A stretch of DNA of 8,162 nt from Kiritimatiellia bacterium (GTDB lineage: Bacteria > Verrucomicrobiota > Kiritimatiellia > RFP12 > UBA3636): positions 1 to 8,162 of the forward strand of contig JAEDLN010000104.1 in the NCBI GenBank assembly GCA_016295275.1. Direction: 5' to 3'. This document shows positions 1-7,000 of the stretch, piece by piece. The translations under genes and the position numbers were made by a program. The notes under the pieces were generated by a model. The model worked only from the letters and a program-made list of their open reading frames with translations. It did no database searches and was not told where the DNA came from. Every line of letters starts with the position of its first letter. Positions within the stretch are counted from its first letter, which is position 1.

Positions 1-1
1 C

Positions 2-1120
2 GCCATCGCTCCGTACGGTGGCATTTGCGTCGGAATGATCGTCGGGCGGGCGTATGCCGACGCAACAATCGAAAATTGCACCGCAGGCGCAAACGCACGC
101 ATTGTCGACATTGCCGGATCTTCGGTCGGCGGCATTGTCGGCGGATTCTCCGCGGAAAACTACTTCGGAAACATCGGTCCGGTTGTGCGCGGCTGTACGA
201 ACAATGCCTCCATTATCGTGAAAACAGGCCCCGGAAACTATCGCGGCATCGGTGGTATCGTCGGAGATATGGCGGCCTATAACGAATCGTCGGCCCCGGT
301 CTCCAAGGTCCTCGATTGCGTCAACAACGGAACCATTGCCGCAGGAAACGAAACCAATCATCCGAACTATATCAAGCTCGGCGGTATCGTCGGCCGTACG
401 ACAGGCACGACCGGCGCCACGAAAGACGCTGCAAACCTGATCGAAAACTGCATCAACAACGCGCCGCTGACAATCGACGGCGGCGTAGAAATATGCGCCG
501 GGGGCATTCTGGGCGGAGCGGACCGTTCGACCTATACGCTCGCAGGTTGCGCAAACTATGGGAATGTGACCGTCCGGACGTCCGTCGAAACAAATCGTGT
601 CGTCTCCGCCGCCGGACTCGTCGGAACAATCGGCGAATGCTACCCGAACAAGGTCTGCACGGCAAGCGATTGCGCCAACTACGGCGATGTATCTTGCGAC
701 GTATTCGCAGGCGGATTCACGACCACCGTCTCGTTTAACGCAAACCACCCGAATCAAGTCTGCTCCTTCACGAACTGCGCAAACTACGGCTCCGTCTCCG
801 GCGGCGTTCTCCAAGGACAGGCCTTTGCCGTCGCCTATACGGACTTCACCGGAAAGCAGGGACCGAAGGCTCTCGGATGCTTCAATTGCTACTTCCCGCT
901 GGATTCCGTCATTGGATTCGACGAAACGACGCGCTTCACCGTCGACGACTCTTGCCAATTCGGCAATTCGGAAACCATTTTGATTCCGTCTGCCGTGCGT
1001 TCCCTGTCCGCCGTTGCAAAGGAACTGGGACTCTCTTCCTGGGTCTGGGGAAAGTCCGGTCCGGAATTGTCGATCTTCAGCCACCCCTGCAATCTGCCTA
1101 CCGTCTTCCTCTCCCGATAA
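2..1120 (+). CDS. GLUG-like repeat protein, probable secreted beta-solenoid (C-terminal part)
   Basis: The reading frame is open from base 2, so the N-terminus lies outside the window; 372 codons are visible before TAA at 1118-1120. The protein is built of imperfect 33-44 residue repeats. Each has a hydrophobic-x-x-Cys-x-Asn-(Asn/Tyr)-Gly-x-(Ile/Val) element, and most are followed by a (G/A)G(I/L)(V/L)G element. Repeat cysteines fall at visible codons 26, 65, 106, 150, 183, 224, 259 and 293. The last part has a WVWGKSGPEL stretch, as often seen where GLUG-type repeats end. Such repeats are known from large surface or secreted bacterial proteins and are expected to form a right-handed beta-solenoid; a role in adhesion or glycan binding is inference. 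No transmembrane segment, sortase signal or autotransporter barrel is visible at the C-terminus. The FAD oxidoreductase gene follows after 20 bases. The repeat nature is clear; the function is not. Confidence 0.8.
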   Translation, partial: AIAPYGGICVGMIVGRAYADATIENCTAGANARIVDIAGSSVGGIVGGFSAENYFGNIGPVVRGCTNNASIIVKTGPGNYRGIGGIVGDMAAYNESSAPVSKVLDCVNNGTIAAGNETNHPNYIKLGGIVGRTTGTTGATKDAANLIENCINNAPLTIDGGVEICAGGILGGADRSTYTLAGCANYGNVTVRTSVETNRVVSAAGLVGTIGECYPNKVCTASDCANYGDVSCDVFAGGFTTTVSFNANHPNQVCSFTNCANYGSVSGGVLQGQAFAVAYTDFTGKQGPKALGCFNCYFPLDSVIGFDETTRFTVDDSCQFGNSETILIPSAVRSLSAVAKELGLSSWVWGKSGPELSIFSHPCNLPTVFLSR

Positions 1121-1140
1121 CACAACTCGATTCTCCGGAT

Positions 1141-2487
1141 ATGACCGATTCATCAGAATGCGTATCGCCGCCCCCCGGAACGGCTCCCGATGAAACTCCG
1201 CGCCGCTTCCGCGAATCCGCGCAAAATCTGCCGCTCGACGAATGGGCGGATGTCATCGTCGCCGGCGGCGGACCCGCAGGCGTCGCGGCGGCCGTGACTG
1301 CCGCGCGCGGCGGAAAAAAGGTGCGTCTCTTCGAATTGCAAGGCTGCCTCGGCGGCGTCTGGACCGCCGGACTGCTAACCTACATCTTCGATTTCAACAA
1401 AAGCGAAATCGGATGGGAAATGATTCGCCGCCTGGACGCTCTCAACGCCCGCAAAATCGACAAAGCTACCGGATACGATCTCGACCGCGACTGGGTCTAC
1501 GAACCGGAATATATGAAATTCGTCTGCGAGGAAATGTGCCGCGAGGCCGGTGTGCGCGTAACGCTGCAATGCCCTGTCGTCGCCGCCTATCGAGACGAAA
1601 GCGGAAAAAACCTCGACGTCATCGTCACGGAATCGAAATCCGGACGCCAGGCTTGGCGCGCCAGACACTTCGTAGACTGCACGGGCGACGGCGATCTCGC
1701 CGCTCTGTCCGGCTGCGGATTCGATCTCGGATATCCCGGACTCGGCTACGGACAGCCCGCGACGATGAACGCGCTCGTCGCCGTCGATGACGGAGACGCA
1801 ATCGCCGAATACCTCTCCAACGAACCCGCGATGTGGACGCGTGTAACATGTCCCGATGGCTCGAACGTCTGCCATCATATCTATGCGAGCCACAAACTGA
1901 AGGCGCTCCTGCGCGAACAGGGAATGGAACCTTCATACGGAGATCCGACCCTTTTCCGATTCCACCGGAATGTCTTCTGCTTCATGGCAAACCACGAATA
2001 CCGCCTGCCGATTGATGATGCGCAAGCGATTTCCGACGCCACCATGCGTGCCCGCCGCGAAATCATCGCGCTGGCCGGCGTCCTTGAAAAGCTGGGCGGA
2101 CCCTGGAAGGGATTCCGCGTCATCGGTTCCGCCGAACAAATCGGCCATCGCGACGCTCGCCGGATTCATGGGCGCTATACCGTCACCAAGGGCGATATCG
2201 AGAACGGAACGCAATTCGATGACTGCGCCACAATCTCCCGTACGTCAATCGATATCCATGGACTCGATAAAAAAATGAATGACGTCAAAGCCGCCGGAAA
2301 CCATGGAAATGTAAAATTTCAGCCCTTCCAGATTCCCCTCCGCTGCTGCATGGCAAAGGACGCCGATAATCTCTTTATGGCCGGACGGAATATCTCCGGC
2401 GATTTTTACGCCCACGCCTCCTATCGCGTAACCGGCTCGTCCGTCGCACTCGGTGAAGCCGTCGGCCGCTTCCTGTCCAATCAATAG
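1141..2487 (+). CDS. FAD-dependent oxidoreductase (PF12831-like)
   Basis: Predicted 448-residue soluble flavoprotein. A Rossmann FAD-binding segment starts at residue 37 (ADVIVAGGGPAG, glycines at 42-44 and 47). Glu65 sits at the end of the second strand, where it would bind the FAD ribose. GCLGGVWTAG (68-77) resembles the G-x-x-G-G-x-x-T element of the FAD_oxidored family. FVDCTGDGDLA (177-187) is the second conserved FAD contact. The C-terminal FAD motif is NLFMAGRNISGDFYAHASYRV (from residue 410), followed by SVALGEAVG (434-442). Length and motif order fit an intact enzyme; the substrate cannot be read from the sequence. I chose ATG 1141 because upstream codons in this frame overlap the preceding gene and do not resemble the family, while the 35 residues before the Rossmann strand are a plausible leader. 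No good Shine-Dalgarno precedes it, so co-translation with the gene ending 20 bases upstream is possible. There is no export signal, so it is probably cytoplasmic. Confidence 0.87.
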   Translation: MTDSSECVSPPPGTAPDETPRRFRESAQNLPLDEWADVIVAGGGPAGVAAAVTAARGGKKVRLFELQGCLGGVWTAGLLTYIFDFNKSEIGWEMIRRLDALNARKIDKATGYDLDRDWVYEPEYMKFVCEEMCREAGVRVTLQCPVVAAYRDESGKNLDVIVTESKSGRQAWRARHFVDCTGDGDLAALSGCGFDLGYPGLGYGQPATMNALVAVDDGDAIAEYLSNEPAMWTRVTCPDGSNVCHHIYASHKLKALLREQGMEPSYGDPTLFRFHRNVFCFMANHEYRLPIDDAQAISDATMRARREIIALAGVLEKLGGPWKGFRVIGSAEQIGHRDARRIHGRYTVTKGDIENGTQFDDCATISRTSIDIHGLDKKMNDVKAAGNHGNVKFQPFQIPLRCCMAKDADNLFMAGRNISGDFYAHASYRVTGSSVALGEAVGRFLSNQ

Positions 2488-2523
2488 CCCCATTACGCGC
2501 GCCATTGCCGCCCCATTACGCGC
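2487..2523. repeat. Short tandem repeat, two copies of GCCCCATTACGCGC
   Basis: GCCCCATTACGCGC occurs at 2487-2500 and again, identically, at 2510-2523, a 23-base period. The first copy begins on the last base of the flavoprotein stop codon. Similar units (GCCCCGTTGCGTTC and GCCCCGTTACGTGC) occur at 8057-8070 and 8082-8095, so this belongs to the same dispersed family. Confidence 0.7.
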
Positions 2524-2557
2524 CCCGTCGCCGCGCCCCGATGCACGCCCCGTGGCG

Positions 2558-2596
2558 CGTGCGCACCGCCGTGCGGCATGGCGGTAGGGCGCGATG
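2558..2596. repeat. Dispersed intergenic repeat, copy A
   Basis: These 39 bases align with 8091-8130 with one single-base gap and two substitutions (37 of 40 columns identical). The invariant core is TGGCGGTAGGGCGCGATG, preceded by CGTGCGCACCGCC. Both copies lie in gene-free DNA downstream of plus-strand genes. The GGCGCGA end of this copy (2588-2594) can pair with TCGCGCC at 2638-2644. Function unknown; a REP-like or mobile miniature element is the closest known category. Confidence 0.8.
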
Positions 2597-2692
2597 GTCG
2601 GCCGCCACCGCCCGTGGGGGCTCCCCACCCTCCCGGCTCGCGCCGCCGCACCCCATTGTGCGGCGCCATCCATGGCGCCGTCCCGGCCGGGA
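2588..2692. repeat. Chain of inverted repeats (hairpin cluster)
   Basis: Several exact inverted repeats are packed here. GGCGCGA 2588-2594 pairs with TCGCGCC 2638-2644. Nested inside it, GTGGGG 2614-2619 pairs with CCCCAC 2623-2628. CGCCGCAC 2644-2651 pairs with GTGCGGCG 2658-2665. CGGCGCCAT 2661-2669 pairs with ATGGCGCCG 2672-2680. TCCCGGCCGGGA 2681-2692 is a perfect palindrome. The third and fourth stems share 2661-2665 and cannot form together. No T-run follows on the plus strand, so this is not a classic intrinsic terminator for the flavoprotein gene, though it could protect or stop its transcript. Confidence 0.65.
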
Positions 2693-2697
2693 TAATG

Positions 2698-2732
2698 AAA
2701 AAAATCCCGTCCGATCAACTCGAACGGGATTT
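2698..2732 (-). terminator. Intrinsic terminator of the chaperone operon
   Basis: Read on the minus strand, a 9-bp stem AAATCCCGT/ACGGGATTT (arms 2724-2732 and 2702-2710, 13-base loop) runs into seven consecutive T residues (2698-2704, which overlap the end of the stem). It begins 39 bases after the groEL stop codon. On the plus strand there is no following T-run, so it acts for groEL and not for the flavoprotein gene. It is the only clear terminator for the dnaK-groES-groEL block. Confidence 0.85.
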
Positions 2733-2771
2733 CGGAAATACGGTGCGAAACCGTTTTCGGGAGAATCCGGC

Positions 2772-4406
2772 TTACATCATGCCGTCCATGCCGCCGGCAG
2801 GAGCCGCGACAGGCTTCTTCTCCTCGGGAATTTCCGTGATCATGCACTCCGTGGTGAGCAGGAGACCCGCAACGGAGGCGGCATTCTGGAGCGCCAGACG
2901 CGTCACCTTCGCAGGATCGACAATGCCATCGGCAATCATGTCGACATACGCATCGGTAGCGGCATTGTAGCCATTGCCATCCGTCGCATCCTCAACCTTG
3001 GAGACCACGAGAGCAGCTTCCTGACGACCGGCATTCTCGACGATCTGGCGAATCGGTGCCTCGGCGCAGTTGTAGATGATCTGCATGCCGACCTTCTCAT
3101 CGCCTTCCGCAGCGTCAATCGCCTTCTTCAAAGCCTTGCGGCAACGGAGAAGCGCAACACCGCCACCGGGAACAATGCCTTCCTCGACGGCCGCGCGGGT
3201 CGCATGGAGTGCATCGTCAATGCGGTCCTTCTTTTCCTTCATCTCGATCTCGGTCGCAGCACCGACATGGATGACGGCAACACCGCCGGCGAGCTTGGCA
3301 AGACGCTCCTGGAGCTTCTCGCGATCGTAGTCGGAGGTCGTCTTCTCGATCTGGTGCTTGATTTCAACAACGCGAGCCTGGATGTCGGCCGTCTTTCCTT
3401 TGCCCTCGACAATGGTCGTATTGTCCTTGTCGATCGTGACGCGGGAAGCCTGACCCAAATCCTCGAGCTTGACGCTATCGAGCTTGAGACCGACTTCTTC
3501 CGAGATGACCTTGCCGCCCGTGAGAATGGCAATGTCCTGGAGCATGGCCTTGCGGCGATCGCCGAAGCCGGGCGCCTTGACGGCGCAGATGTTGAGCGTG
3601 CCGCGCAGACGGTTCACCACGAGCGTGGCAAGCGCTTCGCCGTCGACATCCTCCGCAATGATCAAGAGCGGCTTGCCGGTCTTGGCAATGCCCTGAAGAA
3701 CCGGAAGAAGATCCTGCAAAGAGGAAATCTTCTTATCGTGGATCAAAATGTACGCATTCTCCAGAACGGCTTCCATCGACTCGGGATTCGTGACGAAATA
3801 GGGGCTGAGATAGCCCTTGTCGAACTGCATGCCTTCCACGACGTCGAGCGTGGTTTCCATCGTCTTGGACTCCTCGACCGTGATGGTACCGTCCTTGCCG
3901 ACCTTCTCCATCGCCTCGGCAATCTTGCCGCCGATTTCCGTGTCGCCATTGGCGGAGATCGTCGCAACCTGCGCAATCGCCGTGTGGTTCTTCACAGGCT
4001 TGGAAAGCTTGGCAAGCTGCTCGGTGACAACCGCCGTCGCACGGTCGATACCGCGCTTGAGCGTCATTGGATTGGCGCCGGCCGTGACGTTCTTCAGACC
4101 TTCGCGATAGATCGCTTCGCCGAGAAGAACGGCCGTCGTCGTGCCGTCGCCGGCCGTGTCATTCGTCTTGGAGGCGACTTCGCGGAGCATCTGGGCACCC
4201 ATGTTCTCAAACGGATCGGGAAGCTCAATCTCCTTGGCAACCGAAACGCCGTCCTTCGTGATGTGGGGAGCGCCGAACTTCTTGTCGATGACAACATTGC
4301 GGCCGCCCGGTCCAAGTGTGGTCTTGACGGCGCAAGCAAGCTTCTGGACACCCTGGAGGACCGCCTGGCGGGCCTCGTTATCGTACTTGAGCTGTTTAGC
4401 AGGCAT
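2772..4406 (-). CDS. groEL: Chaperonin GroEL (60 kDa, Hsp60)
   Basis: Predicted 544 residues, within the usual 540-548 for group I chaperonins. The protein assembles into a double heptameric ring in the cytoplasm and folds client proteins in an ATP-driven cycle under the GroES lid. Equatorial ATP-site elements are intact: TLGPGG at 30-35 and GDGTTT at 86-91, with the catalytic Asp at 87 as in E. coli. RIDDALHATRAAVEEG, which carries the second catalytic Asp, is followed by PGGGVALLR. The flexible tail ends in GGMDGMM, typical of GroEL. I chose ATG 4406 because AAGGA lies 9 bases upstream and MPAKQLKYDNEAR matches family N-termini; a TTG two codons earlier sits too close to that site. It follows groES after 39 bases and is the last gene of the operon. 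There is no sign of truncation or of a divergent extra paralogue. Confidence 0.98.
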   Translation of the reverse strand: MPAKQLKYDNEARQAVLQGVQKLACAVKTTLGPGGRNVVIDKKFGAPHITKDGVSVAKEIELPDPFENMGAQMLREVASKTNDTAGDGTTTAVLLGEAIYREGLKNVTAGANPMTLKRGIDRATAVVTEQLAKLSKPVKNHTAIAQVATISANGDTEIGGKIAEAMEKVGKDGTITVEESKTMETTLDVVEGMQFDKGYLSPYFVTNPESMEAVLENAYILIHDKKISSLQDLLPVLQGIAKTGKPLLIIAEDVDGEALATLVVNRLRGTLNICAVKAPGFGDRRKAMLQDIAILTGGKVISEEVGLKLDSVKLEDLGQASRVTIDKDNTTIVEGKGKTADIQARVVEIKHQIEKTTSDYDREKLQERLAKLAGGVAVIHVGAATEIEMKEKKDRIDDALHATRAAVEEGIVPGGGVALLRCRKALKKAIDAAEGDEKVGMQIIYNCAEAPIRQIVENAGRQEAALVVSKVEDATDGNGYNAATDAYVDMIADGIVDPAKVTRLALQNAASVAGLLLTTECMITEIPEEKKPVAAPAGGMDGMM

Positions 4407-4415
4407 AATCAATCA

Positions 4416-4421
4416 TCCTTT
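4416..4421 (-). promoter_or_regulatory. Ribosome binding site of groEL
   Basis: On the minus strand this reads AAAGGA, with AAGGA 9 bases before ATG 4406. It decides between that ATG and the in-frame TTG at 4412, which would be only 3 bases away. Confidence 0.7.
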
Positions 4422-4445
4422 CGATAAAATGTGTTTCGTCTTTCA

Positions 4446-4730
4446 TTAGGCAAGAACGCCGAGAAGGTCCTCTTCGCGGACGATCTGATACGTCTTGTCG
4501 CCAACCTTGACTTCGGTGCCGCCGTATTTGGGCATGAGAACCGTGTCGCCGACTTTGACATCGAACGGAATTTCTTTGCCGTCGTCGTCGCGCTTGATGC
4601 CGACTGCAATGACTTTTCCTTCCTGAGGCTTCTCTTTGGCCGTATCCGGAATGTAGATACCGCCCTTGACCTCTTCCTTGACTTCAGCAGGCTCCACGAG
4701 AACGCGGGCACCCAATGGTTTGATATTCAT
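4446..4730 (-). CDS. groES: Co-chaperonin GroES (10 kDa, Hsp10)
   Basis: Predicted 94 residues, the normal size. GroES forms a seven-membered dome that caps the GroEL cavity during folding. The start NIKPLGARVLVEP is the family N-terminus. The mobile loop that contacts GroEL spans about residues 16-33, with GGIYIPD at 23-29 in place of the E. coli GGIVLTG. DTVLMPKYGGTEVKV (62-76) and YQIVREEDLLGVL close the barrel as in relatives. AAGGA lies 9 bases before the ATG. It sits 65 bases downstream of dnaK and 39 bases upstream of groEL on the same strand, so GroES and GroEL are almost certainly co-expressed. No CIRCE operator is seen in front of it, so it probably depends on the promoter of dnaK, though a weak internal promoter in the 65-base gap cannot be excluded. 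Confidence 0.98.
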   Translation of the reverse strand: MNIKPLGARVLVEPAEVKEEVKGGIYIPDTAKEKPQEGKVIAVGIKRDDDGKEIPFDVKVGDTVLMPKYGGTEVKVGDKTYQIVREEDLLGVLA

Positions 4731-4795
4731 CTGTGTTTTTCCTTAATGATGGATTTGGATTCGAAAAAATGGAAGAAATGGGATGACGCGGACGA

Positions 4796-6703
4796 TTATT
4801 TGTTCGAGTTGTCATCCATCTCGAAATCGGCATCGACGATGTTTTCGTCCTTGTCCGACTTCTGGTTGCCGTCGGCAGACGCATTGTTCTGCGGCGGAGG
4901 AGGCGTGGCTCCGCCGGCGGCGGAGGCAGCGCTGCTCATCTCGCTCATCAGCGATTCGAGCGCCGAAGTCTTGGCTTTCATCTCCTCGATGCTGTCCGTC
5001 TTCGCGGCCGCCTTGAGATCCTCGACAGCCTTCTCGATGCGCGTCTTGAGCTCGGCGGGAACCTTGTCCCCGGCTTCCTTGACGGCACGCTCGACTTGGT
5101 AGGCCAAGCCCTCGGAACGGTTGCGCTCATCGATGATTTCACGCTGCTTGGCATCCTCGTCCGCATGCGCTTCGGCATCGCGACGCATGCGCTCGATGTC
5201 TTCCTGGGAAAGCCCCGAGGAGGACTTGATCGTGATGCGCTGCTCCTTGCCCGTCCCCTTGTCGTGCGCCGTGACATTCAAGATGCCGTTGGCGTCAATG
5301 TCGAAGGTGACTTCAATCTGCGGAACGCCGCGCGGCGCAGGCGAAATGCCGTCGAGCATGAAGTTGCCCAGGAACTTGTTGTCGCGGGCGAATTTGCGCT
5401 CGCCCTGAGAAATCTTGATCTCGACCGAAGGCTGGTTATCCGCAGCCGTCGAGAAAACCTCCGACTTCTTGCAGGGAATCGTCGTGTTGCGCTCGATGAG
5501 CGGGGTGAAGACACCGCCAAGCGTCTCAATGCCGAGAGAAAGCGGCGTGACATCCAACAACAGGACGTCATGGACATCGCCCTTGATGATGCCGCCCTGA
5601 ATCGCAGCGCCGACACCGACGACTTCGTCCGGATTGACGCCCTTGTTCGGCTCTTTGCCGAAAATCTCGCGGGCCATGTCGACAATCTTGGGCATGCGGG
5701 TCGAACCGCCGACCATGATCACTTCATCCGGCTTCGTAATGCCCGAATCCTCCAGACACTTCTGGCACGGAATGACGGCACGCTTGATGGTCGAATCGCA
5801 CAACTGCTCGAGTTTCGCACGGGTCAGCGTAGCAACCAAATGCTTCGGACCGGAGGCATCCGCCGTAATGTACGGAAGGTTGATCTCCGTCGTGGAAGCG
5901 CTCGAAAGCTCGCATTTCGCCTTCTCGGCCGCTTCCTTCAAACGCTGCAACGCCTGCGTGTCGTTGGAAAGATCCATCTGATTCTCGGCTTTGAAGGAAT
6001 CGACAAGCCAACCGATGATGATGCGGTCGATGTCGTCGCCGCCCAAGTGCGTGTCGCCATTCGTCGCTTTTACTTCGAAAACGCCGTCGCCAATCTCGAG
6101 AATCGAAATGTCGAAGGTACCGCCGCCAAAGTCGTAGACCGCAATCGTCTCGTTCTTCTTCTTGTCCAGACCATACGCAAGCGAAGCCGCCGTCGGCTCG
6201 TTGACAATGCGGAGAACCTCAAGACCGGCAATGCGTCCCGCATCCTTCGTCGCTTGACGCTGCGAATCGTTGAAGTACGCCGGAACCGTAATCACGGCTT
6301 GCGTGATCTTTTCGCCCAAATAAGCCTCCGCATCCGTCTTGAGCTTCTGCAGAATCATGGACGAAATTTCAGGCGGCGAATAAAGCTTGCCGTTGATGCT
6401 GACCGCCGCATCGCCATTCGGAGCGGCAACGACATCATACGGAACAAGCGCGCACTCGGACGCGACTTCGCTGTACCGGCGCCCCATGAAACGCTTGATC
6501 GAAAAAATCGTGTTCTTCGGGTTCGTGACCGCCTGACGCTTGGCCGCCGCACCGACAAGGCGCTCGCCCGTTTTCGTGAATGCAACGACAGACGGCGTCG
6601 TGCGCGCGCCTTCCGCATTCGGGATGACTTGCGGCTCGCCGCCATCCATGACTGCCATGCACGAGTTGGTCGTGCCAAGGTCAATTCCAAGAATCTTGCC
6701 CAT
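4796..6703 (-). CDS. dnaK: Molecular chaperone DnaK (Hsp70)
   Basis: Predicted 635 residues, full length for DnaK (about 610-640). It is a cytoplasmic ATP-dependent chaperone that binds exposed hydrophobic segments and normally works with DnaJ and GrpE, neither of which is in the window. The ATPase domain has the phosphate-1 loop GIDLGTTNSC (6-15), NEPTAASLAYG (168-178), the phosphate-2 loop VYDFGGGTFD (189-198) and VGGSTRMP (331-338). The interdomain linker and start of the substrate domain is LLLDVTPLSLGIETLGG (381-397). A helical lid follows, then an Ala/Pro/Asn-rich tail ending NIVDADFEMDD, the conserved DnaK C-terminal motif. The 80-100 region carries the extra segment typical of Gram-negative-type DnaK. 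ATG 6703 is chosen because the protein begins MGKILGIDLG and AGGAG lies 8 bases upstream; the open frame extends further upstream but without similarity. It is the first gene of the block with groES and groEL. Confidence 0.98.
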   Translation of the reverse strand: MGKILGIDLGTTNSCMAVMDGGEPQVIPNAEGARTTPSVVAFTKTGERLVGAAAKRQAVTNPKNTIFSIKRFMGRRYSEVASECALVPYDVVAAPNGDAAVSINGKLYSPPEISSMILQKLKTDAEAYLGEKITQAVITVPAYFNDSQRQATKDAGRIAGLEVLRIVNEPTAASLAYGLDKKKNETIAVYDFGGGTFDISILEIGDGVFEVKATNGDTHLGGDDIDRIIIGWLVDSFKAENQMDLSNDTQALQRLKEAAEKAKCELSSASTTEINLPYITADASGPKHLVATLTRAKLEQLCDSTIKRAVIPCQKCLEDSGITKPDEVIMVGGSTRMPKIVDMAREIFGKEPNKGVNPDEVVGVGAAIQGGIIKGDVHDVLLLDVTPLSLGIETLGGVFTPLIERNTTIPCKKSEVFSTAADNQPSVEIKISQGERKFARDNKFLGNFMLDGISPAPRGVPQIEVTFDIDANGILNVTAHDKGTGKEQRITIKSSSGLSQEDIERMRRDAEAHADEDAKQREIIDERNRSEGLAYQVERAVKEAGDKVPAELKTRIEKAVEDLKAAAKTDSIEEMKAKTSALESLMSEMSSAASAAGGATPPPPQNNASADGNQKSDKDENIVDADFEMDDNSNK

Positions 6704-7000
6704 TTGATTGTCTCCTGAGTGAATCGTGATTTTGTTTGAAAGGGTTATCGTGCTCGTTTCTCCGGATCCGGTCCGGACGGCACGCAACTCACCAAGCAAT
6801 CCGCATGCCAACAAGAATTTCAGTCGATTGAGCCGTTTTCCTGTGCAACTCTGTCACACATTGGCGCATCGTGTGCCACCGCCCCCTGTGCCACCCCTTC
6901 CCGTATGGCGCACCACCCGCCGCCGCCACAAAGACGCCCCGGACCGTCTCCTCCCCGCCGTTTTTCTCTTTTTCCCATCTTGTGATACACTTGGAGGACC
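6704..7000. other. Divergent intergenic region between dnaK and the U32-like gene
   Basis: Must hold the promoters of the chaperone operon (minus) and of the gene at 7001 (plus). I searched by eye for the CIRCE palindrome (TTAGCACTC-N9-GAGTGCTAA) and for sigma-32-like boxes and found neither. No convincing -35/-10 pair stands out for dnaK. Near dnaK there is a cluster of TCCGGA/CCGGATCCGG motifs (6761-6778), a possible but unproven protein-binding site. 6872-6902 has two imperfect C-rich units starting TGTGCCACC. Close to 7001, TGTGATACA (6981-6989) is a weak extended -10 candidate after a pyrimidine-rich tract (6961-6980). No gene is supported. Confidence 0.6.
6711..6716 (-). promoter_or_regulatory. 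Ribosome binding site of dnaK
   Basis: On the minus strand this reads AGGAGA, with AGGAG 8 bases before ATG 6703. It is a strong Shine-Dalgarno and fixes the dnaK start, since the open frame continues about 110 bases further upstream. Confidence 0.8.

Noticed and set aside
877..1140. N-terminal extension of the flavoprotein from 877
   Set aside because: It overlaps the repeat-protein gene in another frame, the translated extension has no family similarity, and ATG 1141 leaves a normal-length enzyme.
2578..2770. A small proline/arginine-rich protein starting at 2578
   Set aside because: It would consist of the dispersed repeat, the hairpins and the terminator, then run into antisense groEL. 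It has no ribosome binding site and no known family.
2505..4427. A 640-codon plus-strand open frame opposite groEL
   Set aside because: It lies on the antisense of a clear groEL, is rich in L/R/D/N in the pattern of a mirrored gene, and resembles no family I know. Codon bias in the sense gene removes stops from the opposite frame. The same holds for the 540-codon frame opposite dnaK at 5096-6718.
6704..7000. CIRCE operator or sigma-32 promoter for dnaK
   Set aside because: No TTAGCACTC/GAGTGCTAA pair and no CTTGAA...CCCCAT arrangement was found by eye on the dnaK strand.
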